Source: Limnospira fusiformis SAG 85.79 (GTDB lineage Bacteria > Cyanobacteriota > Cyanobacteriia > Cyanobacteriales > Microcoleaceae). From it: a stretch of DNA of 64,000 bases. Shown here piece after piece: positions 26,715-35,743 of the stretch. The first letter of the stretch is position 1, and every line of letters begins with the position of its first letter. Below the pieces are notes generated by a model that saw only the letters and a list, made by a program, of their open reading frames with translations, was not told where the DNA came from and ran no database searches. The stretch lies in NCBI RefSeq assembly GCF_012516315.1, contig NZ_CP051185.1, forward strand, positions 2,283,403 through 2,347,402. The letters run 5' to 3'. The translations under genes and the position numbers were made by a program.

Positions 26715-26931
26715 ACCAAGCCTCCAACAAAATCTCCTGGTTATCTTGTACAATTTTCTGTATTTTACGCAACTCCCTCGCACTGAAACCGATATTACGA
26801 GCCAGACTGACGGGCGATAACCAAAATTTTACCGAATCCCGATCGCGATCAATATGAACGTGCGGCGACTCGTTCGGTTCGTGACTGTAAAAATACAGGC
26901 GATAGGAGCCAATCCGTAAAACCGTAGGCAT
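26689..26931 (-). CDS. DUF4160 protein
   Basis: The 80-residue protein has the DUF4160 core: LRIGSYRLYFYSHEPNE followed by HVHIDR, then a helix with ELRKIQKIVQDNQEILLEAW. The family has a ferredoxin-like or small α/β fold and usually precedes DUF2442, as here. The pair is commonly discussed as a candidate toxin-antitoxin module, but activity is not known to me. The start ATG at 26931 matches the family's N-terminus (MPTVLRIG). Confidence 0.88.
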   Translation of the reverse strand: MPTVLRIGSYRLYFYSHEPNESPHVHIDRDRDSVKFWLSPVSLARNIGFSARELRKIQKIVQDNQEILLEAWYEYFGGES

Positions 26932-26984
26932 GGGAAGGAGTATGTAAAGGGTGGGGACAACTGCTCACCTCGCTATTCTACAAC

Positions 26985-27026
26985 CTAGTTGCTCAACACA
27001 TTTGCGGGAATTCCCAAAATATCCTT
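26985..27026 (-). repeat. acnB-terminus-like repeat, copy B
   Basis: Fourteen codons on the minus strand, directly after and in frame with the xisI stop (27027-27029), read KDILGIPANVLSN and a TAG. The true AcnB end 730 bp away reads [13 protein letters not shown] and TAG. Most codon differences are at third positions, as if from a diverged acnB rather than a fresh duplication. Confidence 0.7.
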
Positions 27027-27368
27027 TCAAGCTACAGCAAACTCGGTCAACTTGCGAGTATCGGGATCGTGAAACGCCAACACGATATCCTCCTTCGGTA
27101 CACCCTCCCTCAACAACTCAGTTGCAATTCCCTCCTCCGTCCAATCCTCCTCAATATAAATTTTATCATTTTTGATCCGAACATACACAGAAGCCGCATT
27201 CACTCGCCGATTATTTTTCCAACCTACATTAAACCAAAGATATTAACTTCTTTCATCGTCAAATATCAGGATTTCATCGATGTCTGGATCTGGGATTTGG
27301 GATGATAGCTTATCATATTGACTCAGAACGTCTTTGATGATATTTTGATAATGGGCTAATTTATCCAT
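27027..27368 (-). pseudogene. xisI: xisI with an in-frame stop
   Basis: XisI partners XisH, named for control of fdxN-element excision. The frame reads MDKLAHYQNIIKDVLSQY to DDERS, then a TAA (27243-27245), and continues without frameshift as [14 protein letters not shown] through [19 protein letters not shown] to TEFAVA and a TGA. The total of 113 codons equals an intact XisI. A single substitution (for example CAA to TAA) would explain the stop, so the loss is recent or the codon could be read through at low level. The start overlaps the end of the xisH remnant, the normal arrangement. Confidence 0.88.
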
Positions 27369-27654
27369 TCTACCATCTCCTCATTTTTAATATCGACAAC
27401 TCACAGGAAAACTTGAAATCTTTGCACAATTAGTTCGATCGCAAGCAACCTGTTTGAAAAATTTTTCATAATGCCTTTCCCAATTCGCGCATCGGAGAAC
27501 GCCCGATCAAACTTTTCACTTCGATTTTGCCAGCTAAATCTGCCATCAATTTGACTTCTGCATACTTGATGAAATACGGGTCGAAAGTAATCGTCCACCC
27601 GTCCTTTATCAGTGCATTTTTGACAGCATCATGGTAAATATCCTTCGCTGGTAT
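27356..27654 (-). pseudogene. xisH: xisH, multiply disrupted
   Basis: The minus strand encodes PAKDIYHDAVKNALIKDGW, continuing with TITFDPYFIKYAEVKLMADLA and KIEVKSLIGRSPMRELGKAL. This is recognisable XisH with a short internal deletion after ADLA. After that a second deletion and frameshifts occur, and the end resumes as ELIVQRFQVFL, a stop, and VVDIKNEEMVEWIN. The expected ATG is ATA (27652-27654). It is therefore non-functional. The WIN-stop overlaps the xisI start, confirming the ancestral xisH-xisI operon. Confidence 0.88.
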
Positions 27655-27752
27655 CGTCTTTCTTTATCACTGTGCAGGGAAGGCGCGATCGCCTCCCCAC
27701 AATCCTACACCAAAGAGGGGAAGGCGCGATCGCTTTCCCAGCATTAGATAAG

Positions 27753-30365
27753 CTAGTTGCTTAACGCACCAGCCGGGATGCCTAAAACATCCTCAATTTT
27801 CGGCATTTGCTCAAGAGGAATCACTCGACCCTCATCTTCAAACCCTGCAATTTGATCAAAGTTCAAATAGCGGTAAAGATCCCCCGCAAACGGGTCGATT
27901 TTCTGGGTGATAATCGCCATATATTCCTCAACCGTGGGAATGCGACCCAACAGCGCACAAACCGCCGCCAATTCAGCCGAACCCAGATACACCTGAGCCC
28001 CCTTACCCATACGGTTATTAAAGTTGCGAGTCGAAGTAGAAAATACCGTTGTATTATCTTCCACCCGTGCTTGATTTCCCATACAAAGAGAACATCCAGG
28101 CATTTCCGTCCGCGCCCCAGCAGCCGCAAAAGTACCATAAACCCCCTCTTCCCGAAGTTGTTGTTCATCCATGCGGGTAGGCGGACAAATCCACAGACGC
28201 ACCTTCACCGGACCTGCCCCTTCTAACACCTTAGCAGCAGCGCGATAATGTCCGATATTAGTCATACAAGAACCGATAAACACCTCATCGATTTTGTCAC
28301 CCGCACACTCAGACATCAGTTTCACATTATCAGGGTCATTAGGTGCCGCTACAATAGGTTCAACGATCTCATCCAAATTGACCTCAAGAATATCCGCATA
28401 CTCAGCATCGGCGTCAGCTTCCATCAACTCAGGATTAGCTAACCATTGTTCCATCTTGGCAATGCGACGGGTTAAAGTCCGAGCATCCTGATATCCACGA
28501 GCAATCATATTCCGCATTAGGGCTACATTCGATCGCAAATATTCAGAAATCGTCTCAGTCCCCAACTTAATCGTACAGCCAGCACAGGAACGTTCCGCAG
28601 TAGCATCAGTCAACTCAAAAGCCTGTTCCACCTTCAAATCAGGTAGACCTTCCATCTCCATAATCCGGCCATTGAAGACATTTTGCTTATTCTCCTTACC
28701 AACAGTCAGCTTACCTTGCTGCATCGCCACCCAGGGAATAGCATTAACAATATCGCGCAGCGTCACACCCGGCTGTAATTGCCCCTTAAAGCGCACCAAA
28801 ACCGATTCTGGCATATCCAAAGGCATCGCCCCCAAAGCGGCTGCAAAAGCCACCAAACCCGAACCAGCGGGGAAAGAAATACCCAAGGGGAAACGGGTAT
28901 GAGAATCGCCGCCAGTCCCCACCGTATCGGGTAACAGCATCCGGTTTAGCCAGGAGTGGATGATACCATCTCCCGGACGCAAAGCCACACCGCCACGGGT
29001 AGCAAAGAAGTCCGGTAGTTGCTTGTGGGTTTTGATATCCACTGGTTTCGGATAGGCTGCGGTGTGACAGAAACTCTGCATGGTCAGGTCAGCGGAAAAC
29101 CCTAAACAAGCTAATTCCTTCAATTCATCCCGCGTCATGGGTCCGGTAGTGTCTTGGGAACCTACGGTGGTCATTATCGGTTCGCAGGAGGTACCTGGAC
29201 GGACTCCCGGTAGTCCGCAGGCTTTCCCAACCATTTTTTGGGCTAGGGTAAAGCCCTTTCCGGTATCTTCTGGGATAGCAGGACGGGCGAAAAGTTCGCT
29301 GGGGGTTAGTCCCATTGCTTCCCGGGTTTTGTCGGTCAGGCTGCGACCAATTAACAAGGGAATCCGACCCCCGGCGCGTACTTCGTCTAGGATAGTTTCC
29401 GGTTTCAGGGTGAAGGTAGAAATCACTTCCCCGGCTTGGTTGGTAATTTCGCCTTTGTAGGGGTGAATGGTGATCACATCCCCGGTTTCCATTTTGCTGA
29501 CATCACATTCTATGGGGAATGCGCCAGAGTCTTCGGCGGTGTTGAAGAAAATGGGGGCGATTTTTCCACCTAGGATATAGCCTCCCCGCCGTTTGTTGGG
29601 TACAAAGGGGATATCTTCGCCAATATGCCACAGGACTGAGTTAATGGCAGATTTGCGGGATGAACCAGTCCCGACTACATCCCCAACATAAGCTACAGGG
29701 TAGCCTTTTTGTTTCAGTTGGGCGATGGTTTGTATACCTTCGGGCATCCTTGACTCTAGCATGGCTAGGGCGTGCAGAGGGATGTCTGGTCGGGTGGTGG
29801 CGTGGGGGGCGGGAGAAAGATCGTCGGTGTTGGTTTCGCCAGGGACTTTGAAGACGGTGACGGTTATGGCTTTGGGGACTTTCGGGTTGCGAATGAACCA
29901 GGCGGCGTTAGCCCAAGCGTCTAGGACTTGTTTGGCGTAAGGGTTGATATCTGACAGCGCTAGAATGTCGTTGAATGCGTCAAATACTAGGGTGATTTTG
30001 CTTAGGGCGTTGGCTGCTTCGCTGGCAATATTGGAGTCGGAAGACTTCAGGAAACTTACCAGGGATTGCACGTTATAACCCCCTACCATTGTACCTAGTA
30101 GGTCGATCGCTCCTTGGGGACAGATGAGGGGACTGCTGATTTCCCGTTTGGCGATCGCTGTCAGAAATCCGGCTTTTACATAGGCGGCTTCGTCTACTCC
30201 GGGGGGAATGCGATCGCGCAATAGTTCCATCAGAAACTCTTTTTCCCCTTCCGGTGGGTTTTTCAGCAGTTCGCACAGTTCCGAGGTTTGCTCCGCAGTT
30301 AGGGGCAATGGCGGAATTCCCTGTTGGGCGCGTTCAGCAGCCTGTTGACGATAGGCTTCTATCAT
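27753..30365 (-). CDS. acnB: Bifunctional aconitate hydratase 2 / 2-methylisocitrate dehydratase
   Basis: AcnB interconverts citrate and isocitrate in the TCA cycle via a [4Fe-4S] cluster. The N-terminal HEAT-like domain (~1-160), a swivelling domain with [14 protein letters not shown] at ~230, and the catalytic domains are complete. Cluster cysteines appear in GSCMTNIGH and [10 protein letters not shown]. The length of 870 aa is as in E. coli. An AAGGAG ribosome-binding site precedes the ATG at 30365. Its 3' terminus is mimicked twice in the accessory island downstream (26985 and 26391), which suggests the gene end was an integration or recombination site. Confidence 0.97.
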   Translation of the reverse strand: MIEAYRQQAAERAQQGIPPLPLTAEQTSELCELLKNPPEGEKEFLMELLRDRIPPGVDEAAYVKAGFLTAIAKREISSPLICPQGAIDLLGTMVGGYNVQSLVSFLKSSDSNIASEAANALSKITLVFDAFNDILALSDINPYAKQVLDAWANAAWFIRNPKVPKAITVTVFKVPGETNTDDLSPAPHATTRPDIPLHALAMLESRMPEGIQTIAQLKQKGYPVAYVGDVVGTGSSRKSAINSVLWHIGEDIPFVPNKRRGGYILGGKIAPIFFNTAEDSGAFPIECDVSKMETGDVITIHPYKGEITNQAGEVISTFTLKPETILDEVRAGGRIPLLIGRSLTDKTREAMGLTPSELFARPAIPEDTGKGFTLAQKMVGKACGLPGVRPGTSCEPIMTTVGSQDTTGPMTRDELKELACLGFSADLTMQSFCHTAAYPKPVDIKTHKQLPDFFATRGGVALRPGDGIIHSWLNRMLLPDTVGTGGDSHTRFPLGISFPAGSGLVAFAAALGAMPLDMPESVLVRFKGQLQPGVTLRDIVNAIPWVAMQQGKLTVGKENKQNVFNGRIMEMEGLPDLKVEQAFELTDATAERSCAGCTIKLGTETISEYLRSNVALMRNMIARGYQDARTLTRRIAKMEQWLANPELMEADADAEYADILEVNLDEIVEPIVAAPNDPDNVKLMSECAGDKIDEVFIGSCMTNIGHYRAAAKVLEGAGPVKVRLWICPPTRMDEQQLREEGVYGTFAAAGARTEMPGCSLCMGNQARVEDNTTVFSTSTRNFNNRMGKGAQVYLGSAELAAVCALLGRIPTVEEYMAIITQKIDPFAGDLYRYLNFDQIAGFEDEGRVIPLEQMPKIEDVLGIPAGALSN

Positions 30366-30979
30366 TACTTCTGTTCTCCTTTTCGTTTGATTATTTTATG
30401 CTACCTAGAATCCATCAAAAATGGCTAGGACGATTTATCCGTTGTCCTTCTGATTCCATCTCATGCTTTCTACTGCTGGGCTTTCAACATCTATCATTTG
30501 ATTTCCCCCCTTACTCTATCGGAAACTAGATGAGTAGGATAATATCAAGTTACATAAAACTGTATTTTAGACAACATTATTAGTATCTCAGCTAATCATG
30601 ATATCCTTGGTCTGCTGATTTGACGATGCGGATGCACCCTACAAATGTCATCTATAAAGGTGCTTTAGTCAGCTTCTGATTATCCATGGGTCTGCTTATT
30701 TGGGGATGCCGATAGACCCGCCCCATGTCATTTGATGAGTGACGACATTAATATTATACTACAATTTCCGCCCATATAACCTGTATATTAACCTTTATTA
30801 TATGGATGGGCTGTTGATCCCCAGTCTGTTAAAGTTTTTTAAATTTGTCGGGCTATCTAAGTTGATTTGCCAGAAAAATAGTACAATCGTAATATAGGAA
30901 GTATGAGACGACCTGTGCATCTGCTCGGTAATCACAAGCGGCTGCGGTTGTTGATTGAATAATTTTCAGGACTCCCAAA
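30366..30979. promoter_or_regulatory. Divergent promoter region with an 80-bp-spaced direct repeat
   Basis: This 614-bp region separates acnB (minus) and the LOV-GGDEF-EAL gene (plus) and contains no convincing ORF. An imperfect 43-bp direct repeat (GGTCTGCTTATTTG...ATGTCAT) lies at 30609-30651 and 30689-30731. The second copy folds into a GGGTCT/AGACCC stem-loop (30688-30719). TATA-rich sequence at ~30740-30800 could hold promoters for either gene. Confidence 0.45.
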
Positions 30980-33900
30980 GTGGCTGGCCAACATCAAAAA
31001 GCGCGTGAATATCAGTTTACAGACCCCAAGGGACAGAGCGATCGCCATTATAGAGAATTTTCCTCGGAGAGTGAGAAAGTGTCACCAACCCCTCCAGAAA
31101 TAATGTCAATGTTGGTCCAGTCTCTACCTCAACCAGTGATGGTGAGCGACCATGATGGCACGATTATCCATTGTAACACAGCTTTGCTAGAAATATGGCA
31201 GGGGTCAAGGGAAAGTCTAATCGGACATAAAGAATCCTTTATTTATACATCCATTAACCATTATCAGCAAATTCGGGAACAGTTTGACCAAGGGAATGCC
31301 ATAGACTCGGTGGAAATTCAAATCCGCCTATCAGATAGGCGGACGACTTGGGTATGCCTATCTATGCGATCGCTACCCTTAATCCCTGAACCGGTAGTTC
31401 TAACAATTTTCTCAGACACCAACAGCCATATTCGCCGCCCCAACCAAAACCAGCTAGACAATGAAGCTAGTTATCAAGCGGCGGTCGCCAAATTTGGACA
31501 AATTGCTCTCACCAGCCCTGACCTTGACTCTCTGATGGGGAAATTGATTACTCAGGTCAAGGAAACCTTAAAAATTAATCGCTGCATGGTTTTGGAACTA
31601 CTACCCAATCATCAGGCTTTTTTACTACGTTCGGGTATTGGTTGGCGACCAGGGCTAGTGGGGTCGGCTCAAATTACTGCCTCTCCTAATTCCCAGGCAG
31701 GTTACACCCTCCAACAGGGTGAAGCAGTAATCGTTGAAGATCTGCGAGTAGAAACTCGTTTCCCAGGAACTCCTCTGCTACACAACCACAAAATTGTCAG
31801 CGGTTTAAGTGTGATTATTCCCGGACCAAAAGGGGCTAACTCCAAGCCTTGGGGGGTGTTGAGTGTACATACGCGACGAGTGCATCAATTTACCTTAAAT
31901 GATGTACATTTTTTGGAGGCGATCGCTCACATTCTCGCTACGGCGATCGAGAGACAGCGGGCTGATGAACGACTCAAGTTGATGGAAAGAGCCATCAATA
32001 GCAGTCGCAATGGCATTATTATCACCGACGCTACTGAGTCGGACAACCGGGTGATTTTTGCGAACTCAGGCTTTGAGAAAATTACCGGATATTCTCGCCA
32101 TCAAGTCATTGGTCGAAATTGTCGATTTCTTCAGGGTCGAGACAGTGACCCCAAAGCCTTGGCGGAGTTACGAAGCGCCATTGAAGAAGGGAGGGAATGT
32201 AATATTGAATTAAAAAAATATCGCCCAGACGGTAGCAGTTTTTGGAATGAATTATCAATTTCTCCGGTCTACAATAACCAAGGCTTTCTCACCAATTTTA
32301 TCGGTATTCAAACCGATATTAGCGATCGCAAACAGGCGGAAGCTAACCTCTTATCCAAATCCGAAGCCCTGGCGCAGTTTAGCAGCAAACTTAAACAACT
32401 ACATCGCATTACTACCCGTCTTTATCCTAGCCTAGAAGCCAGGTTTGAAGACTATCTACAGACCGGGTGTGAATTGCTGCAAATGTCAACAGGTTTAATT
32501 GGTAAAATCTCCGCCGGAGTCTATAGCTTAGAATTTGTTTATCCTCACTCCGACTTATTTACCATCGGTCAAACTGCGAACATCGCCGACACCTTTTGTG
32601 CTAAACCATATCACACTCAGGAAACCGTTACCCAAACCCAAGCCGGTCTTGACCCGGAATGGAGTCAAGTCCAAGCCTACCAGACACTTACATTAGAATC
32701 TTATATCGGTACTCCCATTTGGGTAGGCGATCGCATTTATGGCGTACTGAGTTTTGTTCACCAACCACAGAGAACCGTACCCTTTAAATCAGAAGATCGC
32801 GAAATTATTGAATTGATGGCACAGGGTTTAGGAGACTTCCTCGCCGCCCAAGAAATTGAACAGCGACAACGAGAGGCTGAACAAGCCTTGCGAGAAAGTG
32901 AAGAACGTTATCGGATGTTAGTAGAACTTTCCCCCGACACCATTGCTATTTACTGCGATGACCAAATTGTTTATATTAACCGTGCCGGGGTAGAATTGTT
33001 GGGGGCTAAACAACCCGAAGATATTATTGGTCGTTCCATTTATGATTTTGTGGATTATGATCAGACCACAGTCATTCTCAACCAAGAATTAACTGGAGAA
33101 GCCAAACAGCAATCGGCGACGCTTTTTGAACAACAATTAATCCGCTTAGATGCCGCAATTATTGACGTGGAAATTGCCGGCATTCCCACTAATTATCATG
33201 GTCGCGATGCCATTCAAATCATTATCCGCGATATTAGCGATCGCAAACAAGCCCAAGCCCAACTACTCCACGCCGCCTTTTATGACCCTTTAACCGAACT
33301 ACCTAACCGCAGTTTATTCAACCAAAAACTCTCCGAAGCCTTACGGCGTTCTAAAGAGGACTCGAATTATCAATTTGCGGTTCTCTTTTTAGATCTAGAT
33401 CGGTTCAAAGTTGTTAACGACAGTTTAGGTCATGTTATCGGTGATTTCTTGCTCATAGAAATTGCTCATCGCTTAGAAATATGTGTTACCAGCCCTGGGG
33501 ATACCATCGCCAGATTAGGGGGGGATGAGTTTACCATTTTGATGGATCACATTTCCGACCCCAAACAAGCACTAGAATTAGCCGAAAAAATTCATCGGGA
33601 ACTCAGCCAGCCCTTCTATATCGAAGGTCACGAAATTTTTACCACTGCTAGTATTGGTATTGTACCCAGTCGCGGATGCACCTTTAAAAAAGGAGCAGAG
33701 ACCGACAACTACCACTGTTTATTATACAACAACCCCGAAGATTTTCTCCGAGATGCAGATATCGCCATGTATCATGCTAAAGAACGAGGAAAGGCGCGAT
33801 CAGAAGTTTTTGATTTATCAATGCACACCCAAACCCTCGCCCTTCTGCAATTAGAAACTGATTTGCGTAAAGCCATATTTGGATCTGCTCAACTCAATGT

Positions 33901-34810
33901 TGCACTCAATCACATCTCTAGCTCTGAGTCCAACCCGTTAGCCTCAGCCATCTCTGATGTATCTGTCATACCTAGTCAACTCCCAAGTTTAAATGACTTT
34001 ATCATTCACTATCAGCCAATTGTCTGTTTAATTACTGGTAGGATAGTCGGTTTTGAAGCCTTGGTGCGATGGAGACATCCCCGCCGAGGATTAGTGTCAC
34101 CTGCTGAATTTATCCCCGTAGCGGAAGAGACGGGATTAATTGTTCCTTTAGGCGCTTGGGTCCTGGAAGAATCATGCCGTCAGCTTAGTAGTTGGAAACA
34201 ACAACTTAAAAACTGGGAGAGGTCTCCGCAATCAGTCTCTTCTCACTTAACCATTAGTGTCAATTTGTCTGGGAAACAACTCAATCAGCTTAATTTGATA
34301 CAACAAATTGATGCTATCTTAGCCAGAACTAATTGCGACCCGAAAAGCCTCAAGCTGGAAATTACCGAAAGTATGTTAGTTGAGAACTTCCAGACCGCTT
34401 TGATTGTTTTAGCACAACTAAAAGCACGCAAAATTCACCTAGCCATTGATGATTTTGGGACGGGATACTCCTCTTTGAGTTATCTGCATCAATTACCCCT
34501 CAAAAGTTTGAAAATCGACCAATCCTTTGTACAGCGATTGGAGGAAGAACCCAGCAATTATATCGATCAATACAGCCAACCTCAACAAATTATCAAGGCG
34601 ATTATTTCCCTGGCTCATAACTTGGGGCTGGAAGTTACCGCAGAAGGTATTGAGACTCGACAACAGATGCAGTTTTTGCACAATCTTGGCTGTGATTATG
34701 GTCAGGGTTATTTGTTTTCTAAACCTTTACCTGCTGAAGAAGCTACTCAATTAATGCTTAACTCTGCGATCGCATATTCTAGCGAAAAATCGCGCTTCTT
34801 TTACGGTTAA
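30980..34810 (+). CDS. PAS-GAF-LOV-GAF-PAS-GGDEF-EAL protein
   Basis: This is a 1276-residue c-di-GMP signalling protein with several sensors. The order is PAS (~40-150), GAF (~165-330), LOV-type PAS (~340-455), GAF (~465-640), PAS (~650-775), GGDEF (~785-960) and EAL (~1005-1260). The LOV domain has the photoactive motif GRNCRFLQG with Cys381, so blue-light sensing is likely. The synthase motif RLGGDEF (847-851) and the phosphodiesterase motifs E1026-A-L, EITES, DDFGTGYSS and QGYLFSKP are all intact, so both activities are possible. GTG start at 30980. An insertion of ~45 residues separates GGDEF and EAL. The gene's 3' end is duplicated at ~35231. Confidence 0.93.
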   Translation: MAGQHQKAREYQFTDPKGQSDRHYREFSSESEKVSPTPPEIMSMLVQSLPQPVMVSDHDGTIIHCNTALLEIWQGSRESLIGHKESFIYTSINHYQQIREQFDQGNAIDSVEIQIRLSDRRTTWVCLSMRSLPLIPEPVVLTIFSDTNSHIRRPNQNQLDNEASYQAAVAKFGQIALTSPDLDSLMGKLITQVKETLKINRCMVLELLPNHQAFLLRSGIGWRPGLVGSAQITASPNSQAGYTLQQGEAVIVEDLRVETRFPGTPLLHNHKIVSGLSVIIPGPKGANSKPWGVLSVHTRRVHQFTLNDVHFLEAIAHILATAIERQRADERLKLMERAINSSRNGIIITDATESDNRVIFANSGFEKITGYSRHQVIGRNCRFLQGRDSDPKALAELRSAIEEGRECNIELKKYRPDGSSFWNELSISPVYNNQGFLTNFIGIQTDISDRKQAEANLLSKSEALAQFSSKLKQLHRITTRLYPSLEARFEDYLQTGCELLQMSTGLIGKISAGVYSLEFVYPHSDLFTIGQTANIADTFCAKPYHTQETVTQTQAGLDPEWSQVQAYQTLTLESYIGTPIWVGDRIYGVLSFVHQPQRTVPFKSEDREIIELMAQGLGDFLAAQEIEQRQREAEQALRESEERYRMLVELSPDTIAIYCDDQIVYINRAGVELLGAKQPEDIIGRSIYDFVDYDQTTVILNQELTGEAKQQSATLFEQQLIRLDAAIIDVEIAGIPTNYHGRDAIQIIIRDISDRKQAQAQLLHAAFYDPLTELPNRSLFNQKLSEALRRSKEDSNYQFAVLFLDLDRFKVVNDSLGHVIGDFLLIEIAHRLEICVTSPGDTIARLGGDEFTILMDHISDPKQALELAEKIHRELSQPFYIEGHEIFTTASIGIVPSRGCTFKKGAETDNYHCLLYNNPEDFLRDADIAMYHAKERGKARSEVFDLSMHTQTLALLQLETDLRKAIFGSAQLNVALNHISSSESNPLASAISDVSVIPSQLPSLNDFIIHYQPIVCLITGRIVGFEALVRWRHPRRGLVSPAEFIPVAEETGLIVPLGAWVLEESCRQLSSWKQQLKNWERSPQSVSSHLTISVNLSGKQLNQLNLIQQIDAILARTNCDPKSLKLEITESMLVENFQTALIVLAQLKARKIHLAIDDFGTGYSSLSYLHQLPLKSLKIDQSFVQRLEEEPSNYIDQYSQPQQIIKAIISLAHNLGLEVTAEGIETRQQMQFLHNLGCDYGQGYLFSKPLPAEEATQLMLNSAIAYSSEKSRFFYG

Positions 34811-35226
34811 TTTACACTCCGTTGATGATAGTCTACAACCGTGAAGATACTTATCAAAATCCTGTCCATAGCATAAGTTTTCCTAATTTGTCTGGGAAGA
34901 TAAATTTGAATCGCAAAATATTGTTAAGAATTGTTACAATTTTGTTGAAAATCCCTCGCAAATAGTTGACGAGATTATAGGGGTTGTGGTATCCTCAAAT
35001 AAATCGCACCCAAGGGGTTACTATGCCTTGATTCAAAAATAGAGGCTACAACCCGCATTCTATCGCACTTAAACTTATTCTCTGCCGAAAAAATTAAATT
35101 TGCGATTCACGAGTTTTTGGGTAAAATCAGGAGGCCATTTTTAGGGGTATTGACAAAAACGACATTTTGTGCATAGACGACATTTTCCGGGTAGTTCAAC
35201 TTCAGCGTTGACGGTAATAAATAATA
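34710..35226. repeat. Tandem 517-bp duplication, unit 1
   Basis: The unit begins in the last ~100 bp of the GGDEF-EAL gene, spans the intergenic region, and ends with a copy of the last bases of the downstream tyrosine-kinase gene (TCAGCGTTGAC). It repeats at offset 517 with only a few substitutions. The intergenic part holds TTAAGAATTGTTACAATTTT and TTGACG elements that resemble the intergenic repeats at 41446 and 47767. Confidence 0.9.
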
Positions 35227-35743
35227 ATTTGTTTTCTAAGGCTTTACCTGCTGAAGAAGCTACTCAATTAATGCTTAACTCTGCGATCGCATATTCTAGC
35301 GAAAAATCGCGCTTCTTTTACGGTTAATTTACACTCCGTTGATGATAGTCTACAACCGTGAAGATACTTATCAAAATCCTGTCCATAGCATAAGTTTTCC
35401 TAATTTGTCTGGGAAGATAAATTTGAATCGCAAAATATTGTTAAGAATTGTTACAATTTTGTTGAAAATCCCTCGCAAATAGTTGACGAGATTATAGGGG
35501 TTGTGGTATCCTCAAATAAATCGCACCCAAGGGGTTACTATGCCTTGATTCAAAAATAGAGGCTACAACCCCCATTCTATCGCCCTTAAACTTATTCTCT
35601 GCCGAAAAAATTAAATTTGCGATTCACGAGTTTTTGGGTAAAATCAGGGGGCCATTTGGGGGGGTATTGACAAAAACGACATTTTGTGCATAGACGACAT
35701 TTTCCGGGTAGTTCAACTTCAGCGTTGACTGTAATAATAATTA
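35227..35743. repeat. Tandem 517-bp duplication, unit 2
   Basis: This is the second copy. It starts with a dead 3' end of the GGDEF-EAL gene (35231-35329, encoding PAEEATQLMLNSAIAYSSEK through RFFYG and a stop) and ends with the real 3' end of the tyrosine-kinase gene. The few differences lie mainly near 35575-35600 and 35650-35665, so the event is recent. Confidence 0.9.
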
